Shown here: positions 15,654 to 23,615 of the stretch, piece after piece
Numbering within the stretch: the first letter of the stretch is position 1
Layout of the letters: every line of letters starts with the position of its first letter
Assembly (NCBI GenBank): GCA_030599175.1
Contig: JAUVON010000003.1
Location: 1-25,880 of the forward strand
Source of the DNA: Desulfobulbaceae bacterium
GTDB taxonomy: Bacteria; Desulfobacterota; Desulfobulbia; Desulfobulbales; Desulfocapsaceae
DNA length: 25,880 nucleotides
Reading direction: 5' to 3'
Made by a program: the position numbers and the translations under genes
Notes under the pieces: model-generated
Databases searched by the model: none
What the model was told of the DNA's origin: nothing
The model's input: only the letters and a program-made list of their open reading frames with translations

Positions 15654-15694
15654 AAAAGCTGGATGGAACATCGTTTCCATCCAGCTTTTTTTTT
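15654..15694 (+). terminator. Strong intrinsic terminator of the ribosomal protein block
   Basis: A perfect 15-bp stem, AAAAGCTGGATGGAA (15654-15668) with TTCCATCCAGCTTTT (15675-15689), has a six-base loop (CATCGT) and continues into a T-run to 15694. It is the best terminator in the window and marks the end of the rpsJ-rplQ transcription unit. Confidence 0.93.
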
Positions 15695-15731
15695 CTTTTT
15701 TCTTCCTCATGTTGCAAGGAGGTTCTGAGGT

Positions 15732-16514
15732 ATGAGTGATCCCGGTAAGGAATTTCCTGAGGGCATGGTTCCCCTGGAGGATTCGAAATTTGCCTTCGAA
15801 TGTCATCCCGGGGTGGCTTGTTTTACCTCTTGCTGCAAAGACGTCAATATCACTCTCTATCCATATGATATCATCAAGCTGAAAAATTCCCTTGGTATGG
15901 ACTCTGAAGATTTTATGAGGGGACACAGTTATCTGGTGCAGGGTGATAATCCTTTTTTTCCTACGGTTAAACTTAAGCTTGGCGATGACAGGGAAAAAAC
16001 ATGTCCCTTCCTAAATGATAAAGGATGTTCCGTATATAGAGAGAGACCATCAGCATGTCGTACCTACCCCCTGGAGAGGGCAGTAGACAGGATGGCTGCG
16101 AAAGGAGAGCCTGAAGAATTCTATTTTATGACCAATCATCCCTACTGTCTTGGCCATAAAGAGGAAAAGGAATTTACTGTTGCTAGCTGGATCCGAAATC
16201 AACAGTTGATCGAGTATAATTCAATGAATGCACTTTGGGTAGCCATTGACACATTGTTTGCTACAAATCCATGGAAAGGTGAGGGGGCTGGAGGCGAAAA
16301 GCAGCAACTGGCATTTATGGTCTGTTATAATATTGATGGTTTTCGTAGATTTGCGGGAGAGTACCAGTTGATAAAGCAGTTTAAAATAGAAAAAGATTTT
16401 AAAAGACGAATTGCAAGGGAGGATGGTGAACTGCTGAAATTTGGTTTTGAGTGGTTAAAGGCGATTTTATCAGGGAGATCCTCACTTATCAAAAGTTCGA
16501 TATACAAGGCGTAG
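15732..16514 (+). CDS. YkgJ family cysteine cluster protein
   Basis: The protein has 260 residues and no signal peptide or membrane span. An N-terminal cluster Cys24, Cys30, Cys34, Cys35 (CHPGVACFTSCC) is followed by Cys91 (CPFL), Cys99 and Cys109 (CSVYRERPSACRTYP). This is the pattern of the YkgJ/UPF0153 CxxxCxxCC family, thought to bind zinc or an iron-sulfur cluster; the biochemical role is unknown. AAGGAGG lies about 10 nt before ATG 15732. The gene lies 37 bp after a strong terminator and has no visible promoter of its own, so it may be transcribed by read-through or from within rplQ. Residues 140-260 match nothing I can name. Confidence 0.85.
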   Translation: MSDPGKEFPEGMVPLEDSKFAFECHPGVACFTSCCKDVNITLYPYDIIKLKNSLGMDSEDFMRGHSYLVQGDNPFFPTVKLKLGDDREKTCPFLNDKGCSVYRERPSACRTYPLERAVDRMAAKGEPEEFYFMTNHPYCLGHKEEKEFTVASWIRNQQLIEYNSMNALWVAIDTLFATNPWKGEGAGGEKQQLAFMVCYNIDGFRRFAGEYQLIKQFKIEKDFKRRIAREDGELLKFGFEWLKAILSGRSSLIKSSIYKA

Positions 16515-16515
16515 T

Positions 16516-16607
16516 GTTTTTCTCAGGCCCTCAGCAACACATGTGGTATGTTGAGGTTCTGAGAAAAACCTACAACGAAGGAGATTGGACTTTTTACGAC
16601 GCCATCA
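16516..16607. repeat. Palindromic intergenic sequence, possible dispersed repeat
   Basis: GTTTTTCTCAG (16516-16526) and CTGAGAAAAAC (16559-16569) are perfect 11-bp inverted arms. Inside, CCTCA pairs with TGAGG and further short pairs enclose ACACATGTG. After the arms comes ACTTTTTACGACGCCATCA (16589-16607), which resembles tails I associate with repeated intergenic sequences in deltaproteobacterial genomes; this link is from memory and unverified. No T-run follows the stem on the plus strand, so it is not a normal terminator for the YkgJ gene. Confidence 0.4.
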
Positions 16608-16611
16608 GATG

Positions 16612-16640
16612 TTGCATAAACCGGCAGCCCATGTTATAAA
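16612..16640 (+). promoter_or_regulatory. Candidate sigma-70 promoter for rpsB
   Basis: TTGCAT (16612-16617) and TATAAA (16635-16640) are separated by 17 bp. The -10 matches the consensus in five of six positions, the -35 in only three. Transcription would begin near 16647 and give a leader of about 140 nt before rpsB. It is the best-placed promoter match I see in the 272-bp gap. Confidence 0.4.
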
Positions 16641-16658
16641 GAAAAGTTATTTTTTGCA

Positions 16659-16759
16659 GGTCAGATCAATAATGATCAGACCATTTTATAAAACACACAT
16701 CTTCAATTAGATCTGGTGTTACGGAGCTGGGTAGATACTGTTCTGTGATTTAGAAGATG
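16659..16759 (+). promoter_or_regulatory. Structured leader upstream of rpsB
   Basis: The first hairpin pairs GGTCAGATCA (16659-16668) with TGATCAGACC (16673-16682), with one mismatch. A second, longer-range stem pairs CATCTTC (16698-16704) with GAAGATG (16753-16759), enclosing 48 nt; the likely ribosome site CGGAG (16776-16780) lies shortly after. In gammaproteobacteria S2 controls its own mRNA through an rpsB leader structure; whether this one does the same is inference. Confidence 0.4.
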
Positions 16760-16786
16760 GAGGTATAACCGGAATCGGAGAAAATT

Positions 16787-17698
16787 ATGGCAAATGTTAC
16801 TGTAAGGGAAATGCTGCAGGCCGGGCTTCATTTTGGGCATCAAACGAGACGTTGGAATCCAAAGATGAAACCGTATATTTATGGACCACGCAACGGAATA
16901 TATATTGTCAATTTAGACTTGACCAAGCGTCTTTTTGATAAGGCATGTGACTTTATAACCGGTGAGGTTAAAAAAGGCGGATCTTTACTTTTTGTAGGCA
17001 CAAAGAGGCAGGCTCAATCCATAATTCATGAAGAAGCTAAACGGTGTGGTATGTTCTATGTCGACCACCGCTGGCTTGGCGGCATGCTTACAAACTTTCA
17101 AACCATAAAAAATTCAATTGAAAGGCTCAAATCGATAGAATCTATGCAGGAGGATGGTTCGATTAACCGTTTTCCTAAAAAAGAGATTCTCCTGATGGAA
17201 AAAGAGAGAGTAAAGTTGGAGCGTAATGTTGGTGGTATCAAGGATATGCGTAAGTTGCCATCGGTCATATTTCTTGTTGATCCCAGAAAGGAATCCATTG
17301 CAATCAATGAGGCAGTAAAACTGAATATCCCTGTTGTTGCCATAACTGATACAAACTGCGATCCCGACAATATAGACTTTATAATTCCCGGCAATGATGA
17401 TGCCATCAGATCAATTCGTTTGATCACTAATCATGTTGCTGAAGCAGTGCTTACCGGACAGGCATTAAAAGATGGGGAAGAGGCTTCTGATGAAGCTGTC
17501 GCTGCTGCAATGGGTGATGTCGGAAGTGAGATGGTGGCAGAAGAACCTGCTGAAGAGGTTGTTGAAAAGCCTACCGAAGAAGCAGTTGAAAAGCCAGTCG
17601 AGGAGGTTGTTGAAAAGGTTGCTGAAGAAGCAGTTGAAAAGCCAGTTGAGGAGGTTGTTGAAAAAGTTGCCGAAAAGCCTTCTGAAACCGGAGAATAG
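16787..17698 (+). CDS. rpsB: 30S ribosomal protein S2 with acidic repeat tail
   Basis: The protein has 303 residues against about 241 in E. coli. The conserved part (1 to ~230) shows [42 protein letters not shown] and [16 protein letters not shown]2 is added late to the small subunit and is needed with S1 for mRNA binding. Residues 256-295 are five eight-residue units of the type EEVVEKVA or EEAVEKPV, encoded at 17552-17671. Two 48-bp blocks (17576-17623, 17624-17671) differ at only three positions. CGGAG lies 6 nt before ATG. Confidence 0.96.
   Translation: MANVTVREMLQAGLHFGHQTRRWNPKMKPYIYGPRNGIYIVNLDLTKRLFDKACDFITGEVKKGGSLLFVGTKRQAQSIIHEEAKRCGMFYVDHRWLGGMLTNFQTIKNSIERLKSIESMQEDGSINRFPKKEILLMEKERVKLERNVGGIKDMRKLPSVIFLVDPRKESIAINEAVKLNIPVVAITDTNCDPDNIDFIIPGNDDAIRSIRLITNHVAEAVLTGQALKDGEEASDEAVAAAMGDVGSEMVAEEPAEEVVEKPTEEAVEKPVEEVVEKVAEEAVEKPVEEVVEKVAEKPSETGE
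17552..17671 (+). repeat. In-frame repeat array in the 3' end of rpsB
   Basis: The stretch codes for five eight-residue units: [40 protein letters not shown]. The last four form a tandem duplication of 48 bp with 45 of 48 bases identical. The unit length keeps the frame, so copy-number change would lengthen or shorten the tail without breaking the gene. Confidence 0.9.
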
Positions 17699-17763
17699 TA
17701 TATTCCCTGGTTGTGTCACCAAGCTTTGGCTAACCCGAAGAGATCGATAATTTGAAATGATTG

Positions 17764-17795
17764 AAAAAAGGGCTGTCTTATGACTGCCCTTTTTT
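17764..17795 (+). terminator. Intrinsic terminator between rpsB and tsf
   Basis: AAAAAAGGGC (17764-17773) pairs with GCCCTTTTTT (17786-17795). Inside, a T-T mismatch is followed by GTC with GAC and loop TTAT. The T-run is part of the right arm. It lies 66 bp after the rpsB stop and 50 bp before tsf, so it probably reduces, but may not abolish, read-through into tsf. Confidence 0.75.
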
Positions 17796-17844
17796 ACTGT
17801 ATGAGATTTTACTAAAAATTAATGAAGACTAAAGGAGATTTACC

Positions 17845-18441
17845 ATGAATATAACCGCCAAGATGGTAAAAGACCTCAGAGATAAGACAGCTGCAGGTAT
17901 GATGGATTGTAAAAAAGCCCTTACTGATACAGGCGGGGATATGGAAAAAGCTGTAGATCTTTTGAGGCAAAAAGGGCTTGCTGTAGCTGCTAAGCGTGCG
18001 GGAAGAGCAACGAATCAGGGAGTAGTTGAGACCTATATCCATGCGGGGGGTAACCTGGGTGTTATGATTGAACTCGGATGTGAGACTGATTTTGTCGCTA
18101 AAAACGATGATTTCAGAGCATTCGCCCGTGATATAGCCATGCACATAGCTGCTCTTAATCCTGTCGCTGTGACCAGAGAAGAAGTATCACCTGAGGTAGT
18201 TTCCCGGGAGAAAGAGATTTACGTTCAGCAGGCGCTGGATTCTGGTAAACCTGAGGCTATTGTAGAGAAAATGGTGACTGGAAAGATTGAAAAATTTCTC
18301 TCTGAAATATGTCTCCTCGAGCAGCAGTATGTTAAAAACCCTGACCTTAGCGTACAGGATTTGTTGAATGACCTGGTTGGTAAAATGGGTGAAAATATCT
18401 CCATTAAGCGCTTCGCACGATTTCAGGTTGGTACAGAATAG
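17845..18441 (+). CDS. tsf: Elongation factor Ts (short form)
   Basis: The protein has 198 residues; E. coli EF-Ts has 283. Seen: the N-terminal UBA-like part MNITAKMVKDLRDKTAAGMMDCKKAL, and TDFVAKN at residues 81-87, the segment that inserts near the nucleotide site of EF-Tu. One core subdomain and the extra C-terminal segments of E. coli are missing, as in Thermus and many other bacteria, where the short form works as a dimer or with other contacts. It exchanges GDP for GTP on EF-Tu. AAAGGAG lies about 8 nt before ATG 17845. Confidence 0.96.
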   Translation: MNITAKMVKDLRDKTAAGMMDCKKALTDTGGDMEKAVDLLRQKGLAVAAKRAGRATNQGVVETYIHAGGNLGVMIELGCETDFVAKNDDFRAFARDIAMHIAALNPVAVTREEVSPEVVSREKEIYVQQALDSGKPEAIVEKMVTGKIEKFLSEICLLEQQYVKNPDLSVQDLLNDLVGKMGENISIKRFARFQVGTE

Positions 18442-18508
18442 CAGCTGGTTGTTTATGGGCTTTATCTGGCCACCTGTCTTTATCGCCTTAACTTGAGAGG
18501 AAAAGCAT

Positions 18509-19222
18509 ATGACTGCGATGTATAAACGGATTCTGCTCAAGTTGAGTGGCGAGGCGTTAATGGGAGAAGATTCATATGGTATCAACCCCGGTGTCCTGGA
18601 ATTTGTAGCTGGAGAAGTCAAGGCAGTGGTCGAGAAAGGTATCGAGATTGGGATAGTTATAGGGGCTGGTAATATTTTCAGAGGGGTTGCCGGTGCAAGT
18701 AAAGGAATGGATCGGACTACAGCGGACAGCATGGGTATGCTTGCTACTGTAATGAACAGTCTGGCACTACAGGATGCTCTGGAGCGCAATGGTATTATAA
18801 CCCGCGTTATGTCGGCAATTCCCATGCAGTCTGTGTCGGAACCATACATCAGAAGACGTGCAACCAGGCATCTGGAAAAAGGGCGGGTTGTGATTTTTGC
18901 TGCTGGAACCGGAAATCCGTATTTTACGACTGATTCTGCAGCTGTGCTCAGAGCTTTGGAGATCGATGCAGAAGTTGTTATCAAGGCAACCAAGGTTGAT
19001 GGCGTTTATGATAAAGATCCTGTTGTATATGAGGATGCCAAAAAATATGATTCTCTTTCCTATGACGAGGTGTTGCAGAAGGGATTGAAAATTATGGATG
19101 CCGCCGGTATTGCTCTGGCCCGTGAAGATGGTTTGCCTATTATGGTTCTTAATATGGCGAAATCAGGAAATATTAGACAGGCAGCATCGGGGAAGGCAGT
19201 CGGCACGCTTATTACTGAATAA
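18509..19222 (+). CDS. pyrH: Uridylate kinase (UMP kinase)
   Basis: The protein has 237 residues of the amino acid kinase fold, phosphorylating UMP to UDP with ATP. Seen: KLSGEAL (11-17), [11 protein letters not shown] (GAGN at 52-55, where most homologues have GGGN), [15 protein letters not shown], and [13 protein letters not shown]. The protein is normally a hexamer regulated by GTP and UTP. GAGAGG lies about 9 nt before ATG 18509; ATG 18518 is a possible shorter start. It lies 67 bp after tsf and 24 bp before frr. Confidence 0.96.
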   Translation: MTAMYKRILLKLSGEALMGEDSYGINPGVLEFVAGEVKAVVEKGIEIGIVIGAGNIFRGVAGASKGMDRTTADSMGMLATVMNSLALQDALERNGIITRVMSAIPMQSVSEPYIRRRATRHLEKGRVVIFAAGTGNPYFTTDSAAVLRALEIDAEVVIKATKVDGVYDKDPVVYEDAKKYDSLSYDEVLQKGLKIMDAAGIALAREDGLPIMVLNMAKSGNIRQAASGKAVGTLITE

Positions 19223-19246
19223 GTAACTATTCTGACAGAGGGTGAC

Positions 19247-19804
19247 ATGATGAGTGAAGTAATTTTGATAATGTCCGAAAAAATGGAAAAAAGTGTTGAA
19301 TCTTTCAAAAAGGAACTCTCCAAGGTTCGAACCGGGAGAGCTTCTATTTCGATACTCGATGATATATCCGTAGACGCTTACGGTAGTGGAATGCCCCTCA
19401 TTCAGGTGTGTACACTTACCATTCCGGAAAGCAGACTTATCGCCATCCAACCATGGGATCCACAGATGCTGCCTGCCATTGAGAAGGCTATTCTTAAATC
19501 TGATGTTGGCCTGACTCCTGTCAATGATGGAAAAATTATACGTCTCAATATTCCACAGCTCACAGAAGAACGAAGAAAAGAGCTTGTAAAGTCTGTAAAG
19601 AAATCAGCAGAGGAGTTTCGGGTGGCTATTCGGAATATCCGAAGAGAGGCTATAGACACTCTGAAGAAACAGAAAAAGGACAAGGAGATATCTGAAGACG
19701 ATCTGTTCAAGCTTCAGGATGATGCTCAGGCCGAAACTGATTCTTATATAAAAGATATTGACGGTATCACTGGTTCTAAGGAAAAAGAGGTACTGGAAGT
19801 TTGA
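19247..19804 (+). CDS. frr: Ribosome recycling factor
   Basis: The 185-residue length is the family norm. Seen: MEKSVESFKKELSKVRTGRAS, LIAIQPWDPQMLPAIEKAI, and PQLTEERRKELVKSVKKSAEEFRVAIRNIRREA, the three-helix domain that splits 70S ribosomes with EF-G after termination. Two adjacent ATG codons (19247, 19250) follow AGAGGGTGAC; I use the first. The next gene, uppS, starts 13 bp after its stop. Confidence 0.96.
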   Translation: MMSEVILIMSEKMEKSVESFKKELSKVRTGRASISILDDISVDAYGSGMPLIQVCTLTIPESRLIAIQPWDPQMLPAIEKAILKSDVGLTPVNDGKIIRLNIPQLTEERRKELVKSVKKSAEEFRVAIRNIRREAIDTLKKQKKDKEISEDDLFKLQDDAQAETDSYIKDIDGITGSKEKEVLEV

Positions 19805-19817
19805 TGGCACAATTTTT

Positions 19818-20564
19818 ATGAGTTCTACAACTGTTGTTGATTTAGAACGTCTTCCACGCCATGTTGCGATCATTATGGATGGAAATGGAAGGTGGGCGAA
19901 GGGGAGGAAAAAACCCAGGTTGTTCGGACATAAGGTCGGAGCTGATTCTGTTAGCGATATTGTCGAAATATCCAGAGAAATCGATATAAAAGTTCTGACT
20001 CTTTATGCGTTTTCTTCTGAGAACTGGAACAGGCCCAGGCATGAGGTTACCGGGTTGATGTCCATTTTGAAAAGGTACCTGGAAGCTGAGCTTCCACGAA
20101 TGCAGAAAAATGGAATACGGCTGATGTCTATTGGGGATCGCGATCGACTACCTGATCAGGTAAGGGAAACTCTTGAACATGTTATCGAAGAAACTTCCGA
20201 CAATTCTGAATTGATTCTTAATCTAGCGCTCAGCTACGGGGCTCGTGATGAGATTGTCAGGGCGGTGAAGGCATTAGCACAGGAGTGTATTTCAGGAGAA
20301 CGGACGGTTGAGTCAATAACCAGTGAGGTTCTAAGTAACCATCTGGATACTGCCGGTTTGTCAGATCCTGATCTTCTTATTCGAACAGGGGGGGAGTCCA
20401 GGCTTTCCAATTTCATGCTTTGGCAGGTGTCTTATGCTGAGGTCTACTTTACAGATATCATGTGGCCTGAATTCCGAAAAGATGAATTTTTGCAGGCATT
20501 GTCCGAATATCAGTTGCGGGAGAGGCGTTTTGGTCGCACTGGAGAACAACTGCACCCCGGGTAG
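19818..20564 (+). CDS. uppS: Undecaprenyl diphosphate synthase (cis-prenyltransferase)
   Basis: From ATG 19818 the protein has 248 residues. Seen: HVAIIMDGNGRWAKGR with the catalytic Asp21, FGHKVGADSV, FSSENWNRP, and the C-terminal DLLIRTGGESRLSNFMLWQ and YAEVYFTDIMWPEF motifs. It extends farnesyl diphosphate with eight isopentenyl units to C55, the lipid carrier for peptidoglycan. An in-frame TTG at 19758 lies within frr and gives an N-terminus without family likeness, so it is rejected. The ribosome site is weak, and coupling to frr is likely. Confidence 0.96.
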   Translation: MSSTTVVDLERLPRHVAIIMDGNGRWAKGRKKPRLFGHKVGADSVSDIVEISREIDIKVLTLYAFSSENWNRPRHEVTGLMSILKRYLEAELPRMQKNGIRLMSIGDRDRLPDQVRETLEHVIEETSDNSELILNLALSYGARDEIVRAVKALAQECISGERTVESITSEVLSNHLDTAGLSDPDLLIRTGGESRLSNFMLWQVSYAEVYFTDIMWPEFRKDEFLQALSEYQLRERRFGRTGEQLHPG

Positions 20565-20567
20565 GTT

Positions 20568-21368
20568 ATGAAACGTATTGTACCCGGTCTCTTTATTGCT
20601 GGTTTCTGGCTCCTGCTTCTCTTAAAAGGGTCAATACTGCTGTTTAATATTGTTGTGATATTCGTTGTTTTGATTGGCTGTGACGAATATGTAAGAATGG
20701 CAGCAGGAGAGGTAACCAATCGTATAGAACGGTGGCTTATCGATTCGATTCTGGCAATACCGGTAATTGCCGTCTGCATCTTCCCTCAAATTTCCCTCCT
20801 GCCATTTTTTACTCTTATTTCGTTTTTTTCCCTGTCTGCATATTTTATCATTAAATATCAGTATATAGAGGATAGTTACCTTCGATTTTGCCGTCTGGTT
20901 TTTGGCCTTGCCTATATAGGACTGCTTGGTGCACACGTAATACTTTTACGTCACCTGCCGGAGGGTGGCAACTGGCTGATCATTGTTACAGCCATTACAG
21001 CCGGTTCCGACAGCGGTGCATATTTTGTCGGGCGTGCCATTGGTAAGCATAAGCTCTCTCCTCATATCAGTCCAAATAAAACGATAGAGGGAGCTCTAGG
21101 CGGTATCTGTGCTGGTTTGCTGGGAGCAGTATTTTTTGCACTTCTGCTTCTGCCTGCCGTTAATTGGTTCCTCCTGATATTTAATACCATACTGGTTACC
21201 TGTGTGGGGATTTCTGGTGATCTGACCGAGTCGATTATTAAACGAGGTACAGGGACAAAAGACTCCGGCACAATTCTGGCAGGGCACGGCGGTATTCTTG
21301 ACCGGGTTGACTCCCTGCTTTTTGCTGCTCCCGTTCTCTATTATCTTCTTGTCTTTACTGGGGTGTAA
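20568..21368 (+). CDS. cdsA: Phosphatidate cytidylyltransferase
   Basis: This 266-residue membrane enzyme makes CDP-diacylglycerol from phosphatidic acid and CTP, the branch point of phospholipid synthesis. About seven to eight hydrophobic spans are visible. The family signature is complete at about residues 222-246: [20 protein letters not shown], then [30 protein letters not shown] is the other conserved block. It starts 3 nt after uppS and its TAA overlaps the ATG of dxr by one base. Confidence 0.96.
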   Translation: MKRIVPGLFIAGFWLLLLLKGSILLFNIVVIFVVLIGCDEYVRMAAGEVTNRIERWLIDSILAIPVIAVCIFPQISLLPFFTLISFFSLSAYFIIKYQYIEDSYLRFCRLVFGLAYIGLLGAHVILLRHLPEGGNWLIIVTAITAGSDSGAYFVGRAIGKHKLSPHISPNKTIEGALGGICAGLLGAVFFALLLLPAVNWFLLIFNTILVTCVGISGDLTESIIKRGTGTKDSGTILAGHGGILDRVDSLLFAAPVLYYLLVFTGV

Positions 21369-22519
21369 TGAAGTTTATTTCTCTTTTGGGAGCCACCGGT
21401 TCAATTGGTGTGAACGTTCTTGAGGTGGTCAGGAAGTTTCCGAACCATTATAAGATTGTGGCAATGGCTGCCGGCTGGAATGTCAAGCGACTGGCTGAAC
21501 AGGTTGTGGAGTTCCGGCCCGAACTTGTCTCCATATATGATGACTTCCAGGCTGAAACGTTATGCAGATTACTACCTGTAGAATATCACAACCGAATTGT
21601 GACGGGACTGGAAGGGAATAAGTTGGTCGCAGCATATTCAAAGGCTGATATGACTATTTCGGCGATAGTGGGTGCTGCCGGCCTGTTACCCACTCTTGCA
21701 GCCATTGGTGCAGGAAAGGATATAGGTCTGGCAAACAAGGAAACCCTTGTAATGGCTGGTAAAATTGTGATGGATGCCGTGAAGAGAGAGGGCGTTAGGC
21801 TGTTTCCGATAGATTCTGAGCATTCTGCAATTTTTCAGGCTCTTGAAGCAGGCCAAAAAGATGATTTGAAGAAAATTATTCTCACCGCATCCGGGGGTCC
21901 TTTCAGAGGGAAAAATTTGGAAGAACTGAGATCTGTTACCAGGGAGCAGGCCCTCAATCATCCGAACTGGGATATGGGCAGGAAAATTTCCATTGATTCT
22001 GCTACCTTGATGAATAAAGGGTTGGAGGTGATCGAGGCAAAATGGCTGTTTGATGTCGGGCCCGAGGAAATAGAGGTTGTTGTTCACCCTCAGTCTATTG
22101 TTCACTCTCTGGTTGAATATATGGACGGCTCGGTTATTGCTCAACTCGGTATTCCTGATATGAGAATTCCTATTTCCTATGCCCTCTCATATCCAAAGAG
22201 ACTCGAACTGGACTTGAATCCTCTACAACTTTCCCAGTGTGGAAATCTTGAATTTCTTGAACCCGATTATGCCAGCTTTCCTGCATTGAAAATCGCTTTT
22301 GAGGCAATCAGTACAGGTGGAGTAGCTCCTGCGGTTCTGAATGCGGCAAATGAAATAGCTGTTGATGCTTTTCTTGACTCCAGGATTAAATTCCCGGATA
22401 TTGCTGAGACAGTTGCCAGAACAATGGATATTGTACAAGAGGGCAGTGAGGACAGCCTGGAGGATATTCTCCAGGCAGATAAGAGTGCGCGCAGGGAAGC
22501 ACTTCGCCTCATTCAATAA
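21368..22519 (+). CDS. dxr: 1-deoxy-D-xylulose 5-phosphate reductoisomerase
   Basis: The protein has 383 residues. The NADPH-binding GATGSIG is at residues 8-14, followed by [12 protein letters not shown], the metal and substrate part [53 protein letters not shown], and HPQSIVHS. It makes methylerythritol 4-phosphate, the committed step of the MEP isoprenoid pathway and the target of fosmidomycin. Its product line ends with ispG downstream in the same run. The start overlaps the cdsA stop by one base. Confidence 0.97.
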   Translation: MKFISLLGATGSIGVNVLEVVRKFPNHYKIVAMAAGWNVKRLAEQVVEFRPELVSIYDDFQAETLCRLLPVEYHNRIVTGLEGNKLVAAYSKADMTISAIVGAAGLLPTLAAIGAGKDIGLANKETLVMAGKIVMDAVKREGVRLFPIDSEHSAIFQALEAGQKDDLKKIILTASGGPFRGKNLEELRSVTREQALNHPNWDMGRKISIDSATLMNKGLEVIEAKWLFDVGPEEIEVVVHPQSIVHSLVEYMDGSVIAQLGIPDMRIPISYALSYPKRLELDLNPLQLSQCGNLEFLEPDYASFPALKIAFEAISTGGVAPAVLNAANEIAVDAFLDSRIKFPDIAETVARTMDIVQEGSEDSLEDILQADKSARREALRLIQ

Positions 22520-22541
22520 CGATTCAAAACATTAACTGGAT

Positions 22542-23615
22542 ATGAATACACTATTTTCTTTTATTTTAGTACTTGGGCTGCTGATATTTGTGCATGAACT
22601 TGGCCATTTCCTCTTTGCAAAACTGTTTCGGGTCCGTGTTTTGAAATTCTCTTTAGGCTTCGGCCCTAAAATCGCCGGTAAGGTAATCGGTGAAACGGAA
22701 TATGTTATTTCCGCTTTACCCCTGGGCGGTTTTGTTAAAATGTTTGGGGAGAATCCCGATGAACAGGAGATGGACGATGGAGACAAAAATGCTTCTTTTG
22801 CCCATAAGCCAGTCTGGCAGCGGTTTATGATTGTCCTGGCCGGACCCCTGTTTAATCTGTTCTTTTCGGTACTTCTGTTTTTTATGGTTTTTATTTTTGT
22901 TGGAGTGCCGACTCCAGTCGATACAACTCGTATCGGCAAGGTAACAGTCGATTCAGCTGCTGAGAATGCGGGATTGGAAACAGATGATGTAATTCTCGAG
23001 ATCAATAGCCGGCCGACACTCAGCTGGCTTGATGTACTTAATGGAGTGAAGGGCAGTGAGGGCCGGGAACTGTCTGTTGTTGTGCAAAGAGGGTCAGAAC
23101 GGCTGCAGTTGAAAGTGACTCCGAAGATAGACAGTGTTAAGAACGTGTTTGGCGAAGAAGTCGAAAAACGGTTTATGATCGGTATTGTCAAGGCAGATGA
23201 ATTGACCTATACCAGGAAAACACTCATCGAGTCGATGCAGACCGCCCTGGCCCAGACCTGGATGTATATATCTTTAACCGTCATGGGGTTTGTAAAACTT
23301 TTTCAGCGAGTAATTCCAGCCTCGGAAATAGGAGGCCCCATCCTTATTGCCCAGATCGCCGGCGAGCAGATGAAAGCGGGCTGGGTGAATTTTTTCTATT
23401 TTATGGGCTTGCTCAGTATAAACCTGGGTTTTCTTAACCTTCTCCCTGTACCTGTACTTGATGGTGGCCATCTGGTCTTTTTAACCATCGAAGGAATCAT
23501 GAGAAAACCGATGAATGAAAGAGCTCAGATCTTTGCTCAACAGATCGGTATCGGCCTTCTCACAACCCTTATGATTTTTGTCTTCTATAATGATATTGTC
23601 AGGTTGTTAAGTTGA
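22542..23615 (+). CDS. rseP: RseP family site-2 zinc metalloprotease
   Basis: The protein has 357 residues. The first membrane span contains the zinc motif HELGH (18-22). One PDZ domain lies at about residues 115-195 (SAAENAGLETDDVILEINSR). The third zinc ligand is Asp307 in NLLPVPVLDGGH. E. coli RseP has about 450 residues and two PDZ domains, so this is the single-PDZ form. It cleaves membrane proteins within the bilayer, such as anti-sigma factors and leftover signal peptides. It overlaps tsaB by 4 nt (TTGA). Confidence 0.96.
   Translation: MNTLFSFILVLGLLIFVHELGHFLFAKLFRVRVLKFSLGFGPKIAGKVIGETEYVISALPLGGFVKMFGENPDEQEMDDGDKNASFAHKPVWQRFMIVLAGPLFNLFFSVLLFFMVFIFVGVPTPVDTTRIGKVTVDSAAENAGLETDDVILEINSRPTLSWLDVLNGVKGSEGRELSVVVQRGSERLQLKVTPKIDSVKNVFGEEVEKRFMIGIVKADELTYTRKTLIESMQTALAQTWMYISLTVMGFVKLFQRVIPASEIGGPILIAQIAGEQMKAGWVNFFYFMGLLSINLGFLNLLPVPVLDGGHLVFLTIEGIMRKPMNERAQIFAQQIGIGLLTTLMIFVFYNDIVRLLS

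Noticed and set aside
16451..16639. Plus-strand 62-codon frame after the YkgJ gene
   Set aside because: It starts within the YkgJ gene in another frame and runs through the palindromic spacer; no homology pattern and no ribosome site.
17552..17671. CRISPR-like array
   Set aside because: Repeats are in-frame coding units without spacers and belong to rpsB.
17465..17722. Minus-strand frame rich in Phe, Asn and Leu opposite the rpsB tail
   Set aside because: It is the complement of the repeat tail of rpsB; its repetitive look comes from the repeats and not from a separate protein.
18187..18993. 268-codon minus-strand frame opposite tsf and pyrH
   Set aside because: Both plus-strand genes are unmistakable, and the antisense product shows no recognisable domain.
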